Shown here: piece by piece, positions 23,623-36,674 of the stretch | Layout of the letters: each line of letters begins with the position of its first letter | Numbering within the stretch: position 1 is the first letter of the stretch | Origin: Chrysoperla carnea | Taxonomy: Eukaryota > Arthropoda > Insecta > Neuroptera > Chrysopidae | Reading direction: 5' to 3' | Assembly: GCF_905475395.1 (NCBI RefSeq) | Contig: NC_058339.1 | Span: 17,554,001 to 17,618,000, forward strand | Length of the DNA stretch: 64,000 nucleotides | Notes under the pieces: model-generated | Told to the model about the DNA's origin: nothing | Databases searched by the model: none | Seen by the model: only the letters and a program-made list of their open reading frames with translations | Position numbers and translations under genes: made by a program

Positions 23623-25339
23623 ATGGGATGAAAAGCTAGTATTTAAATATTCTACAAATGAAGATTGATTCACGAAATTGTCACGCAGGAAAACCTTTAT
23701 AACTAATATCATTGTTTTTGTAAAGTAAAAAAAAAAAACATAAACATGTTAAAAAAGGTATAATGTTGATTTATTTGGAAAATTACATGTTCGTTTGTCT
23801 TTGAAAGATAATAATCTATTTTCGAATTTTCTGACACTCGATTTCTTTTCAACACAAGTTAATATCATAAACTGTTGAGTGGAAAACGATGGAAAAACTT
23901 TTCAACAATTGTTTTGACTTAAACTTCCAGTTTTCAATTTGTTTCCTTTGATGTTTAATACTGAAAAGATTTAAAAACTGTAGAAAAAGTAATATTTCAT
24001 TTAAAGTTCCTGGTGGTTTTTTTCAAAAGGGTTTTAGTATTAAAGGAAAATATAAGAGGAAAATGTTGATTTTGCTAATAAAAAGCCACAAAAAATTTAT
24101 TTCGGAAAAATACACACGCTTTCTTGCCAAAAACTTAAATTAAATTTTAAACCTTTTTTAAAATGTCAAAAACGCGGGCATCTAATTTGATGACGTAATA
24201 TGGGTATCACTATACGAAATAACACAAATAATTTTGACAGATATATTCATAGACATCTGATTATAATATAAATATAAATACGTATTATCTATGTATATAT
24301 TATACCCAACTGTCTACACTGAACTAACTGATGGTCTATGACTCATACCGCTATGACATCACAACAGGGTTTACCCGCGTTTTAGGTCACGTGATATACA
24401 GTTTAAAAATTACGATTTTTAATTTTAATATTTTAAAAGAAAAAAGTGCTTTTATGACTCGAAATCAGAATATTTAATTATATTTTTACATAAATTTTAA
24501 CTTTTTTCAAATTTCATGATTTATTTTTGACTAACGATAATACGTATCTTGTGATTTTCCTTATATATGAACCAAAATTGACTGTAGATATTTTGAACTT
24601 TTGAACATCATAAATTGTTATAGTAAAAACAAAAACAAGATTATTCCTCCCTATTTTAAGCTTCAAATGTATATAATTTTTTTTGTTATTTAAAGACTGA
24701 CATTCTTATATTTTTAACTAAATGTATATGTCTTAAAAATTCTGTGGTGTACGTTGTGATTGGTGCTACTTAAATTTTCTAAATGCCAAATATTTAGACA
24801 AATCTACTGACATATAAATAATTTTATACTAAATCTTTTAGATTATTATTTTAATCAATCAAGCTTACGAAGAGAATGTATGTTTGTGATATTGGATTCT
24901 TTTGAAAAAAATTTAAAGAGAAGTAGTTACTAGATAATCCATATCGATTAAAGGATTGTGCTGTATATCGTTATAAAAAACATATATTTTGATATATTTA
25001 TTAATTTATACTTTAGTTTTTCGTATCACGGAATTCGGCATTCAATGAAAAACGACTTTACGCCTATTTTGCCAACTTGGAATATTAATTTTAAATGATA
25101 ACTCGCAAGCTAAAAAAACTATAAACGGTCTTTTAAGGAATGTTGGTGGAAAACTCTGTGTTGTAATCACGTATCTTAATATGTACAACGTATTCAAATA
25201 AATTTTTTTTAATGATTTGATTAAGTATGTATAATGGTATTTTGCACAATCCAAAAAATTAATTAAAGTGATAAATAAAATGATTATCATGTAGACTTGT
25301 CATTTATCATGGTGTATTTATAAGAAAAATATTTTTAAC
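23623..25339. other. non-coding intergenic stretch
   Basis: No ORF or repeat boundary can be supported. The short minus-strand ORF at 25042-25290 has no features. Confidence 0.4.
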
Positions 25340-25611
25340 CCGATCATCTTAGTCAAAATAAGTAATCAACCTTGGAATCTAACGGAATAAGCTAATGTTA
25401 TCCTCTACAACTTTTATAATAAATGCTAATACGATTGAACGCAAAAGAAACGAGATAATTATAAAAAACTGATTTTCGATACCTTTGACCTTGAATATCT
25501 AACGACGCGAACGCGATATCATTTGTGACTTTTGAGACTATCAAAATAAAGGTTTGTACAAAAAATTAGCTTATTCCGTTAGATTCCGAGGTGAAACTCT
25601 AAGATGATTGG
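25340..25611. mobile_element. MITE-like inverted-repeat element
   Basis: Inverted arms of about 50 bp. The left arm contains CGATCATCTTAG and GGAATCTAACGGAATAAGC. The right arm contains GCTTATTCCGTTAGATTCC and CTAAGATGATTGG. The interior of about 165 bp is non-coding. The target duplication is not clear. Confidence 0.65.
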
Positions 25612-27744
25612 AGTTTATGTAACTTTTTTTATATGATTTCAGTTGTAATCTATTTGTTTTGAATTAAAACAGTAAATAATCTAAATTTAAAATCTACCTA
25701 CAATATTGTTAGCACATGTTGTTTTGAAAGCATTTATTTTTTTATTCACACAGACTAAATCTTCTATCGGTGTTAAATTAGAAACAGAAGAGATAGATTC
25801 AATGAAAATATTTATTTACATATTTCACTAAAGGTTTTACACTTCTAAGGTTATTTTTAAGTGTAATTTATTTTGATTGTTCTTATTCCCAGTGCACAAT
25901 AGATCCTTTATTGTAAAATCTACTGTATGACTTCATTTAGAAACTTTTAAAATTAGGATCAATAATTTTTTACTAAAAAGCAGCTCCAAAGCTGTAGTAA
26001 GTGAATATATTAATTCTTCAGGCTGGTCGCCTTTCGTACCACAATCTCTTGTGATGTGAAAAGTCCCACCATATTTCGCAAGCGTCAGAGAGCGTGAGAG
26101 AGTTTCTCTACGCAACCGTTCTGAATGGCTAAATGATAAAATATTTACGAACAGGTTTACAGTGCCTTTTCTAATATTTTTAGTTGCCCTTTATTTTCCT
26201 ATTCAATCCCAGTATAGTATTAATTTTGGATTTCGTTGAAGAGTTGAATATTTACAGTAGGTATGCGAATAACTTGTTCGCTCTCATTTTTTCTGAAACA
26301 TTTCGTTATTGTAAAAAGAATGGAACGTTATATCAATATTTGGGGTTATAAAATTATGTAAATCCTGTTGAATGAATCGACTCCAGATAAGAATTCTACT
26401 TATGAACCACTAGATGATGGCTGCTCATGAAGGGCCCATGAATGTATGTACGCCAGTTGAAATAAAGTACCAAGATTTTGTTTCTCCCCCCGTTATTTAT
26501 TTACGTTAATTAATCAATGTTGATTTTTAAGAAAATAGTACTGTAATTTGTAATAATGCTGTTTCTTCAAACAATATTTGATTAAACAATCCCAAAAAGA
26601 TTATTATATGTTTACGTCATATTGCTAAAGCCTAAATTATCAGTACAAACATTAGAAATATTTAAGATATTTTACATCGCAACCATTATTATATATAGGA
26701 AATTACCTGTCGGTAAATTATGCTTCTAACAAGCATTCGGCGGCATTGTTTTTGTTTTCTTTGCATGGCTTATATGAGAAGTTAGTTTTGTTAATATCTT
26801 ATCTTCTTATATTTTTAAAAATCCGTCAAATTTGGAGTCTTTTTGGGAGGCACATTACTTAATTAATGCACTTGGAAGACTAGACTTTTTATTTATAGAG
26901 TATTATTTTTTAATGTGTCCAATAAAGAACGTAAACCCAATGAAAATTCGTTATTTTTGCATCGACTATAACAGTAAGGTTTTATAGTAAGGTTTTGCAA
27001 AAAAAAAAAAAATTAAAAGCCCATGAAATTTTGAGCAACCTCTCATAGGAAGTGCAGGGTATAACGCGATAATCTTTGTTTTTAAAGTTGAAATTGTCCA
27101 GCAAAACGAGTGGGTAACTGATAAACTGGTAATAAAATTATATATTAAAAATTCTGTGTCCTTTCATTCAAACTATTTATTTTAGAACTGACGAAGAAAA
27201 AAATCAATTTCGAAACGTTCGCAAAATAATAATTGTTTTTTTATAATAATCGTTTTCCAGAACAGTATTTAATTTAATAATCGAATCAATATAGTGCAAC
27301 TTAATAATATCAAATTTAAAAACAAATCAATTATTATTATCTGTGATAGTAATTACACGGATTCAACATTAATTATGAAATTAGAGACAAATAAAGATAA
27401 TAATAAATTTTTGAATGTGCATAAGCAATATACAAATGTAAAAGTACCTTAAAATAAATTTTTATTAATAAAGATATAATTTATACCTAGTTTAAAGGTA
27501 GTCATGTTTTTTATTTTATTTTTTTTTTTTTGGAATAATGCCATTTTATTTATCAATAAAAATGTACCTTAATTAAATAGAAATTATCAATTTATATGAA
27601 AAATTCGAGTGATAATATAATAAATTTTTAAATAATATTTTTACAAAGACTTATTTTTATGGAAAATAACCTTTGATGATACAAAATCCTTCTCTTCCAT
27701 GAAATTTTATTATTTTTATTTAAAATCATTGTTGGAAATTTTAA
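25612..27744. other. non-coding intergenic stretch
   Basis: No supported gene. The ORF at 25933-26115 (minus) overlaps no recognisable motif. The remainder is A/T-rich with a few homopolymers. Confidence 0.4.
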
Positions 27745-28288
27745 CGACCGCAGGATATCCGAAGTAATTTACCGACAGAATCATTACAGTATAATTTATC
27801 TGTATTAGCAAATGGTGCCCAAAAAGTACGATGTCAATGTGACCTTCTAAACTATCAAACCCGTTCGGAACCATCGGTTTTACGGATTGCAAGCAATATG
27901 AATAAATTGAATTTCCTAAAGCAATATTATTTATCAGGAACGTGCGCAGGATTCATTCAGGAGGAAGGGGTCAAACTTTTGTTCATCATGTTAAGTCATA
28001 AAGTCATAAAAAACAAGAAATTTTTCGAGTAAGATAACTATTTTTTCTTCTGTTAGGTTCCGACAAAAAATTTTCCTTGACTATGTACGCATCGATCTCT
28101 ACATGGCGATGGTTATGAACCGTTTAGCCGATCTTCAGACATTGTCGATCGAAGGTATATTTTGAGACGACGCAAAGATGAAAAGAAGCGTTTATTCGGC
28201 GCTGTTGTCACAAGCTAAACTGCCAGGGCGTGAAGCATTTGGTATACATTTTCAGTGCAAATATCTAGTTCTTCAAGTGAATTTTTGA
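27745..28288 (+). pseudogene. possible decayed coding sequence, unrecognised
   Basis: From 27745 a frame is open for 95 codons to TAA 28030 without needing an ATG. It includes ANGAQKVRCQCDLLNYQTR and MNKLNFLKQYYLSGTCAGF. The adjacent frame then reads FRQKIFLDYVRIDLYMAMV and MNRLADLQTLSIEGIF up to a TGA at 28163. The same frame continues after that stop as DDAKMKRSVYSALLSQAKLP for 40 codons to TGA 28286. Base composition is less AT-rich than the surroundings, and the residue mix looks protein-like. One frameshift and one in-frame stop suggest a relic. A preceding CCGCAG could be a splice acceptor. I cannot name a family. Confidence 0.35.
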
Positions 28289-28876
28289 CGTCCTGTTCGG
28301 CAATGTGTTTTCGCCAAAATTGATAAGAATTCATTCAAAATTGAAGAGTATGTTTCAAATAGTTGAGCGCAAGTGTCATTTATCAAAATTTTGTTGGGAG
28401 GCTAGCAAAATTTGATAAAATATAGCCATAATTACAAAAATCGATGCTGTAAATGTGTCAGATATCAATCGATGTATGATATGTAGATTGAAGTGGTGAC
28501 CCTATTTTTGGGGGTTTTTGTTATTCTCTATTTGGTGATTTTTGTTATAGATAGTCTTTAGGAACTAAGATAGGAGAATGTGTAGGGTACTTTACATTTC
28601 AATAGTAATTGTTAATAATTATGCCTTTTGATGGGTCTCACATTACACGGAGCGTGGTGCAGACTTCGATCATGAGTGTCTAATAAATTTTTAAACATCG
28701 ACGAATTATAATAAAAAGTAAAAAGGTTATCATCAATATAATGTGAACAAAAATGTGATACAAGAAAAATACAATTAAAGAATTAACTATTATTATCCGT
28801 TCATTACTACTACTTATAATAATTTATATGATGAAAGAAATGTTTATGATGACACTATTACACCTAATGACCTATA
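28289..28876. other. non-coding stretch
   Basis: No ORF or repeat is recognised between the possible relic and the next MITE. Confidence 0.4.
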
Positions 28877-29320
28877 CAGGGTGTCTCAAAATTATCGTAC
28901 CAAACAGAAACTATGTATACCTTATGAAATTCTAGAACAAAAATCCCTTGACGTTTTTCGAACTGACGCATCGTTAACGATTAAAGCTGTGTTAATTATC
29001 GTTTTTAATCACATGAATTTTTCGACTAATATTAGTTAAATTTACATTTTTATAATAAGCAAAGTTTTAAGGAATAAAGTTTGCTTTTACACTCGAAGTT
29101 CTAGAATATAAAGTTTGAGTTTTAATATTTCAGAACGAAAAATTGAATGATGGTAACTTATCATACACTTTATTACACCTTTGCTGATTATAAAAATATA
29201 ATTTTTTCTAATATCACGATGCTTCCAAAAAAATACCAAAAAATCCAAAAGGCTTTCCTTCTTAGAATTTTGTTAGGAATTCATAGTTTCTGTTTGTTCC
29301 GGTGATTTAAGGATACTATG
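28877..29320. mobile_element. MITE with TA-flanked inverted ends
   Basis: The left end CAGGGTGTCTCAAAATTATC leads into ACCAAACAGAAACTATG. The right end has the complementary CATAGTTTCTGTTTGTTCC and finishes GGATACTATG. TA flanks both sides (28875-28876 and 29321-29322). Complementarity is good over about 70 bp but diverged at the outermost bases. There is no ORF. Confidence 0.6.
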
Positions 29321-29569
29321 TATATTGAAATATTATTATTACTCACATGCTTAAATACAAATTAATACAACAAATAGAAATATGGCTTCCCTTAGAAATT
29401 CTATCTAATATTACATCAGACAAAATAATCATTTTCATATCGTCCTATTGACTGATATGACAATCCTTCAGTACATTCTTTCATCATAACATACATACCA
29501 TACGTATGCATACGTTTTCATGTGTTCAACAGCTTGTATTTTTTACCTGTATACAATATACCAGCACTG

Positions 29570-29720
29570 GGCAATTTCTACTAGCCCTTACTTAGCCCGT
29601 CTTTTGTTCACAATTTTCTGGGCTTTAATTTTTCGTTGTGGAACCCTACTGTGGAATACAAATTTTTTTTGGAAATGAAATACTGCCCATATGAATATAT
29701 TTTCTCGATGGTAACAAGAT
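29570..29720 (-). repeat. dispersed repeat family B, short copy
   Basis: ACTAGCCCTTACTTAGCCCG followed by TTTTGTTCACAATTTTCTG and a purine-rich stretch matches the head of the copy at 9108. Confidence 0.45.
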
Positions 29721-31982
29721 TTTTTTAAAGCATTCTCTTAAAAGGGATAAAATAAAACATATTTTTAAGGAGGCAACTCAATTTCAATCCATAAGGAGTC
29801 AATCCAACTTTCTGGTCGGGTTGTAAATTATAATACTTTTGAAGCTCATTTTGAACAAAAAAGTTTGTTGTTATTTATTGGAAAAAGTGGTCGCTTCAGA
29901 TTTATAATAACTCTACCCAAAATGTTTCCAAAGTTTCCAAGAGATAGAAAGTTGAAAATTGGAATATATCTTCGAGTTATTGGTCTATAAAGCCTAATAA
30001 TCTACCAAACCAATTCTATTTGAATCTTTTATAATATTAAGGGGTTGGAAGCGGTGATTGGTGAAATCCGATTTCTTAAAAAATTTTAACCCACCTCCAT
30101 GGGAAGAAAATATACAATAATAAATTTGTCAATGTATATTTTAGAATGTATACATGCTTAGAAACTATTGCCATAGATAATACATATTTATATATACTAT
30201 AATACTATTATAAATATTTATATTATACTATAATCTTATATATCATTACTCTAGCAAATTTTTTTCTGTCCTGCCCTTCTTAAAAAAACAAGAATTAAAA
30301 AACAACACTTACATTAAAAAACATACGTATGCTTGTAGTTATACATATCTGTATATGTATTTGCCTATACACACATAGGCATGTATTATACAAATGACTA
30401 ACTAATTTTACAACTTTAATTTAGCTATAACATGAAATCCTGTCATTTTCATGACTTGTGAATATGGGAACTTTTCTTTAGAATGACTTAAACTATCATT
30501 TTCCGATATTTGAAAAAGTTTGCCCGAATGCAGATTACATCTAATTTATGCGAGGTCTTTTGTCACGTCAGCGGAATTTCTCACGGGCCGAGCTAGTACT
30601 ATATATTATACTATTTTATTGTAATAAGTTGTCTATGACTATAGTCAAGTACCTACTTGTTATATAACAGTCAGTATTTTTAAACGAATATTATACTTTC
30701 ATTTTGCAATAAAAGCCTTGAAATTATTGCGACAAATATTAGATTTATGTTGTTGGTTGGAAAAACAGAAATAACCCAATCGAATGGTAGTTTACAAAAT
30801 TCTAATGGATTTCGAAATCCGAATTTGAAAAAAAAAGAAAAAAATACAATGAAATTTGCATAATTTCGTCTTTCCGAACCAAAGCGTTTTATCGAAGAGT
30901 TTTCTATCTGAAATTTATAACGTTCATCGTTCACTTTTTCGCAACTGAGGTTTAAGGATATATGCAAGGATTGAAAATACTAGGGATTTCAATAAAACTT
31001 TATATAAATACATTTTTTGATTAAAAAAGTTTCCAAAAATCACAAAAAATTTCTAGGTCATCAAGCTTTTTATTATTATTTTATCGATCAAAGTTGGCTG
31101 AAAAAATGATGAATCATATAGGTTATCCTTTTCAATTGTATATTTGTATATAAAAAAATCTAGAGAGTGTGATAAAAAACTATCTAAAATATTTAGACAA
31201 TCTTGTAGTTTGTAATAATACCATAAAAATATAAGGTTGTCGAGGATATAATAACAAAATTTTAATTTAATTATGAGTTCATCGAAGAACCATCATTTGA
31301 TGAACAGAGACGACTATAGACGAGTATTGATGATTGAAGAGCGATATCTATATGATCAAACTTTTAAGCATCACTTACACACAATACATTTTATATTTTT
31401 GTAGTTGCGTGGTATTGTAAAGCTAAAAATAACTCATTATTTGACTACAAAGCATGTATTTGGTTTATATGTATGAACCGTGCAATAAACCAAAACTTTT
31501 TTACAATACTGTAGGTTTAAAGTCACCTTAATTACTTTCCAAAATGGTTTAGTTCTAATGGTTTGTTCTTTCGGCTTCGATGTAATACTAATATATTCAG
31601 TGTAAGTAGAAAAGAATGCTGCCATTTATTATAGTCTAGTCGAAAATCAGCTCTCCTACTATTTCTGCTAAAGCACCGTTTTAGAAAAAATAAAACAAGA
31701 GATAGCGCAAAGGTCATCCGTCAAAAATATTTTATTAGCGTATACATTCCTTTAATTTCTTGCACTCCTGAATTGTGTTTTGTAGTTCCGCCACTGCACG
31801 ATGATCGGCTGCGATCAAAACTTGTTGAGATCTTGTTAAATGTCAACACTAATAATAATACAATATGATAATATTATCATAGTTGATCGTTTTAATGAAA
31901 AGTATTTACTTTTATTGATTTATTAGTAATTATTATGTTAATTAAAAACTGCATTTATAAATTTTAATAAAAACATGATCTA
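29721..31982. other. non-coding intergenic stretch
   Basis: It contains a short GAATTTCTCACGGGCCGAGC fragment near 30570 that recurs near 33890, and several featureless ORFs (largest 30680-30967, minus). I support no gene here. Confidence 0.4.
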
Positions 31983-32518
31983 CAGTTTGGCAACTATCTC
32001 GTTAGCCATTTAAAATATATAAAGGAAGAAGAGTTTTTATGAACGTTCTTATGTATAAAACAAAGAGGGAATGTAATGTGTATGATGCGCGCTGTATCGT
32101 ATGTGTACAATTTCAAGTGATGTACAAGTGATGAGACCATGGAGGTTATAAAGAAGGAGAACGATCGCAATAGAAAATATTGTCTCATTAAATGCGGGCT
32201 GTTGTGCTCTAATATACTACTTACCGACGACAGCGCGGCTGGTGGCTGAAAATGAACTATAAATTCTACAAATTTTCAGGGACAGGTGCGCTAATGCTTT
32301 AGTACATAGCGAGCGTTCTCCTTCTTTATAACCTTCATGGATGAGACTGACCGGTCATGTTTATGTATACGCATATGCAACTACAGATAAAATGATGTAA
32401 TTATGCGCACATCACACACAATACATTGACTCTTTCTTTGTATTATACATAAGAACGTTCATAAAAATTCTTCTTACTTCATATATTCTAAATGGCTAAT
32501 GAGATGGTTGCCAAACTG
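31983..32518. mobile_element. Tc1/mariner-like MITE with arms near 190 bp
   Basis: The left end CAGTTTGGCAACTATCTC and right end GAGATGGTTGCCAAACTG are flanked by TA (31981-31982 and 32519-32520). Complementarity continues inward with indels through GAACGTTCTTATGTATAA to GGTTATAAAGAAGGAGAACG, leaving about 150 bp of loop. There is no ORF. The ends and TA site fit a Tc1/mariner-mobilised element. Confidence 0.8.
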
Positions 32519-33513
32519 TATATAAATAAACCTATTGTGTAATCATTGTTAGATAATTAATAGAAACAGATTGAATGATTAACAGTGAAATAATAACTTT
32601 AAAAAAAACCTTTTCGTTGGGTGCAGAAGAAAGCTAGTGCCACATTAATTTACTCGTTCCATGGAAAGATGCAAATATTGGATTTTTCAACTAAGAGATA
32701 CTCTATCTAGCGCGTTTAACACTCCATTATGATTTGATTAAAAAAATTCCAAAATTTTTTTTGTTTGTTTTGGAATAATAATTGAATTTTTTTAATCTGA
32801 AAAAAAGGTGATGTTTTAGACAGTCACAAAAATAGATGTTTCGCTTTTCGAGATATTTGTCGGTGGTGAAATTAAATAGATACTCTGTATGTGCATAAAT
32901 TTAATGCATACAATGAATGGACAATGGACAAGTATATACCCATAAATTGATTTAATTGACAGCTCCAATGTAATTATTTTAAAATAATTCTTTTTACCTG
33001 TGAGTATAAAGATATAAATCAATAGGTGAATAATATTTTATCAACTTATATCTTTGCATTTATTATGCTAATATTATTATTATTTAGGTAAATATTTTCA
33101 TTCGTTTTAGTAATCTTAAAAACACTTGGTTTTTATACAGTTGTTTATTAGATTGTAAAAACTGCGTAAAAAAAATCTACCTCTCAGGGACGCACCTAGC
33201 CCCCATTTCTGTAGGATAGTGGGGGGTTTTAATCAGATTTTTACAAATTATAAAAAAACTATGCATTAAAAAAAAATCCAATACACATTTATTTAATAAC
33301 GATAATGGCTTATAATATGACCGTGTGAGGCTAGCTTTATTCATCTCATTAATATTGAAATATAGACTAGTTAAAAATTGAAAACTTTTTAATTCTTATT
33401 TTAGAGCGAATTAAACCAAGTGTGGGTACTAATTTTATAACATTCACAAGTCAAGTTTACTTTTATTTTTAACAGACATACACCTATTTAGGAAATTGTA
33501 TGCAAATATTATA
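32519..33513. other. non-coding stretch
   Basis: No supported gene. CAGGGACGCACCTAGCCCCC at 33187 resembles a single hAT-type end without a partner. Confidence 0.4.
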
Positions 33514-33704
33514 CAGTGTGTTCATTTCAAAAGTATCCACCCTTGGCTTGATATGATTATTGTTTTGGCTGAAAACACGTAAATTTAGAAATCGAAAGGG
33601 AAAGTTCAAAAATGGTACCTAGAAAATTTTAGATTTCATCCCTTAACCCCTAGCCATCAGGTCAAGAGTTATTAAGGTTGGATACTTTTGAAATGACCAG
33701 ACTG
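33514..33704. mobile_element. small MITE, 191 bp, TA-flanked
   Basis: CAGTGTGTTCATTTCAAAAG at the left and CTTTTGAAATGACCAGACTG at the right are inverted repeats. TA lies on each side. Its inward motif GTATCCACC/GGTTGGATAC extends the TIR to about 30 bp. Confidence 0.8.
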
Positions 33705-34124
33705 TATATTATGGTCTAAAAATGTACCATTTAGGAAACATCAAGCTAGGGAAATAATAATTAGATTTAATTTTGTTCATTATGTAATTTGTATAGCTTA
33801 TCTGTAATCAAATTGCCTATAAATAAAAAGAAAGTAAATAGTTATTAATTTTTTGTAATGGCTTATTTTTTAGCCACAGGTACCGCACTGCGAAATTCCC
33901 CACGGGTCGAGCTAGTTATTTTATATTTTGGCATAGCCATCTTATTATTATTAAAAATTAAATAATTTCTCACAAACTTCTATTTCTATTGTACACATTT
34001 TTCTAAAGGAAAATGTTGTTTTAGAACCGTTGCTCGAATTATATATAAAAAATTTCTAAAACCACTAGGACAACATAGTTTTCTTAAAATAGTTATATTA
34101 ACTGTGTTTTATATAACCGCAGGT
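33705..34124. other. non-coding stretch
   Basis: Only the short fragment GCGAAATTCCCCACGGGTCG at about 33889, shared in diverged form with 30570, stands out. Confidence 0.4.
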
Positions 34125-34330
34125 CAAAATGAGGGTTTCGGCTAAAAATTGCTATTCGGTCATTTTGAATTTTCATGTTTTCTATGGTCAGATTCGAATT
34201 CAGCGACCCTAGAAAACTCCTGAATGATATTTTCATCCTCATTTATTTTTTTAAATACAATTTGGGAACTCGGAGGCTTAAAAGACGTATTCCCAAAAAT
34301 GAGAGAGGATATTAAAACTTATTTAACTTA
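34125..34330 (-). repeat. dispersed repeat family D, copy 1
   Basis: CAGATTCGAATTCAGCGACC followed by CTAGAAAACTCCTGAAT is the reverse complement of the family word CTCGGAGGTTTTCGGGGTCG found at 35272. Confidence 0.5.
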
Positions 34331-35214
34331 AAAAATTAGAAGTCGACCCTGAATTAACATTCATTTCCAGATCTAATAATTTTTAAAGATTTTAAAATAA
34401 TATAATCCATAAAAATATACAATAAAAGTGCGTAAATAATTAAAAACGCATAAATTATGAAATACTTGTTTGCTTGTTTCTTGTAAGAAAATCACATTTA
34501 CAAATCCGGATTTTAATATTATTAATATATTAAGTTCTATGGTCTGTGAAGGTAACCCACAACTCTTTCTTGAAATTGATCTTATAGATTTTTACATTCT
34601 TCAACGTTATTTCTTGTGATATATTTAATAGATATCAAACCTGTTCCTACTTTGGGATTGTATATGAAATAGGAGACGAAATCACAACGAAAGATAACGT
34701 TTCTGTAGTTATAGAACTCCATTCCAATTCAATTAAACTTTATTCATTCTTTTTAAACAATACAAACATTGTACAGAACATGTTATAAAAAAGGAATAAA
34801 AAAAAATGAAAGAAAAGACTAAGCAGCTATGGCCGGCTTAGTTAGAATATAACCCAGTATTAACCTTTGTGCAAACCGTATTAACCTTTCTGAAAAACCA
34901 TAGAAAACCAGAGATAGGATAGCCGGAATCTGATACTAATGATCAAACTGCACCCAAGTATGATTCATAGTGTGGATTCGGTTAAGAATGTGGAATACAA
35001 GTGATACTTAGATGAAGTAAATAAAACTTTAAAACTAGACTAATCCTTTTAGATCAAAGAAAGGCTAAAATTAAGAATTTTTATGTACCTCAACCTATCG
35101 AGCCAGTTTTTTTTAAAAAATGTTCAGGAAGGTCCATATATCAAAATCTACATCTAACTTTAGGTCACTAGAAAGTTTGACCATTGCTATGGTCCAGATA
35201 AGCCCATTGTTATA
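34331..35214. other. non-coding stretch
   Basis: I see nothing that I can assign. Confidence 0.4.
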
Positions 35215-35475
35215 ATCCATTTCTGAGGTGATTTTTGAAAATATGCAACAATTTGAACCAGAAACGCATACTCGGAGGTTTTCGGGGTCGCTGATCACCA
35301 TTCCGAAGTCGGAATTTCGATATAATCCCCCCTCTTGGGGTCCAAAATTGCAATACTCTGTAAATATTGAACAAAATAGACCAAAAAAGTATACTCGGGG
35401 GTTTTTGGGGTTACTGATCACGATTCTGACTTTGAAAAGCTCAAAAGATTCTGACTTTGAAAAGCGTAAATAGCC
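35215..35475 (+). repeat. dispersed repeat family D, tandem doublet
   Basis: ACTCGGAGGTTTTCGGGGTC (35269) and ACTCGGGGGTTTTTGGGGTT (35392) each continue into CTGATCAC, with a spacing of about 124 bp. The two opposing ORFs here (35113-35421 minus, 35228-35473 plus) are products of the repeat. Confidence 0.55.
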
Positions 35476-35918
35476 ACAAATAATCCTTCAAAGAGCCGCA
35501 GGTTGGCCACCCCAGCAACAGTGTATACTGTACGGATAGACCGCTGGCATAAAATTATAACCGTATTATCGAATTTCAAACAGTTATGTAAGATCAGGTG
35601 ATATCATTTTTTTTAAATATGTAAATAAACATGTTCTCGCCATTATTTACCTGCGTCATGTCCTTCAAGTTTCTTCAATACGATTAAGTTGTTTTGTAAG
35701 TGTACTTGTATGTTTTACTATATTATGCGTCAAATAAGTGCCAGAAGCTAAATTTTTTTAAAATAAGAAATTGATCTTTGATTGATCGGCGATTTATTTA
35801 TTAGACCTTGTAGCTTATATTATCATTGTTAGATAAAATTTTTACCTCTCACCCCGTTTTTAAATTTTTTTTCTTCATATAGAGTATACAAATTTTTTAC
35901 CGCATTAGTAGAGTTGAA

Positions 35919-36214
35919 GTCGCCCTATTAGTTCAGTTGGTTAAGGCGTAACCAATTCCGTCCGCGGTATGCTTAGGGTAGCGGGTTCAATTCCCGCCGT
36001 CGCAACAACATTAATTTAATTAATAGTTGTGATGGGCTGGTGTAGTGCATGGTATATGCATGAAGGAGGTGCACTCAGCCTCGGAAATTGAGGAGCTGAT
36101 CAATGAAATGATCCTTATCAGCGGAAAGGTGGTAAAACACATATATGGTATCACAACGGGCTCTATAGCCTAAGTGTGTCCTTCGTGGACAGCCAATATA
36201 ACCTAACCTAACCT
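35919..36214 (+). mobile_element. tRNA-derived SINE with CCTAA-repeat tail
   Basis: The head has RNA polymerase III promoter features. An A-box-like TTAGTTCAGTTGGTTAAGG and a B box GGTTCAATTCC sit in a perfect T-arm (GCGGG/CCCGC). The body of about 200 bp contains CTGGTGTAGTGCATGG and GTCCTTCGTGGACAGCC, and ends AACCTAACCTAACCTAG. The insertion is flanked by AGTAGAGTTGAA (35907-35918) and AGTAAAGTTGAA (36215-36226), a 12-13 bp target duplication with one mismatch. The tail equals three units of the insect telomere repeat (CCTAA strand). It probably depended on a LINE for movement. Confidence 0.85.
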
Positions 36215-36674
36215 AGTAAAGTTGAATGCCAACTGATTTTGTATCCAATGTATAATCTCGTTTAAAGGATGGAACAATATTATTGCGCTCGGTACGGTAG
36301 CATAGAGGATTTCATTGCGGTGGTGCAACGTTATTTTTTGCAGTGGTTTTTTGATGATGTATAATATTTTTGGTTCCTTTGTCACGAGCGATTTTGTCGA
36401 GGTTATTTGGTCACCGGTTGTTTAGTTGTGAAAAGTCCCTTCCCTATTTATAATAAAATATTGGAAATTAATATTTATAAAGTCGTTATATGTAAATAGA
36501 TATTAGTGTCTTTTTTAATTAATTAATAATTAAAGTTTCATTAATAAAGTAGATAATATAAAATGACATTTTATATAAAAATGTTAATAGATTGTGCATA
36601 GTGTTTTAATTATACATATCTGTGATATGATATAGATTTTTTTACTTCAGACTGTAGAGAATTTTTTTTTGCTT

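Noticed and set aside
30680..30967. 95-codon ORF, minus strand
   Set aside because: It is phenylalanine-rich by base composition and shows no motif or context.
35113..35473. Overlapping ORFs on both strands
   Set aside because: Both are by-products of the family D doublet, which has a slightly higher G content.
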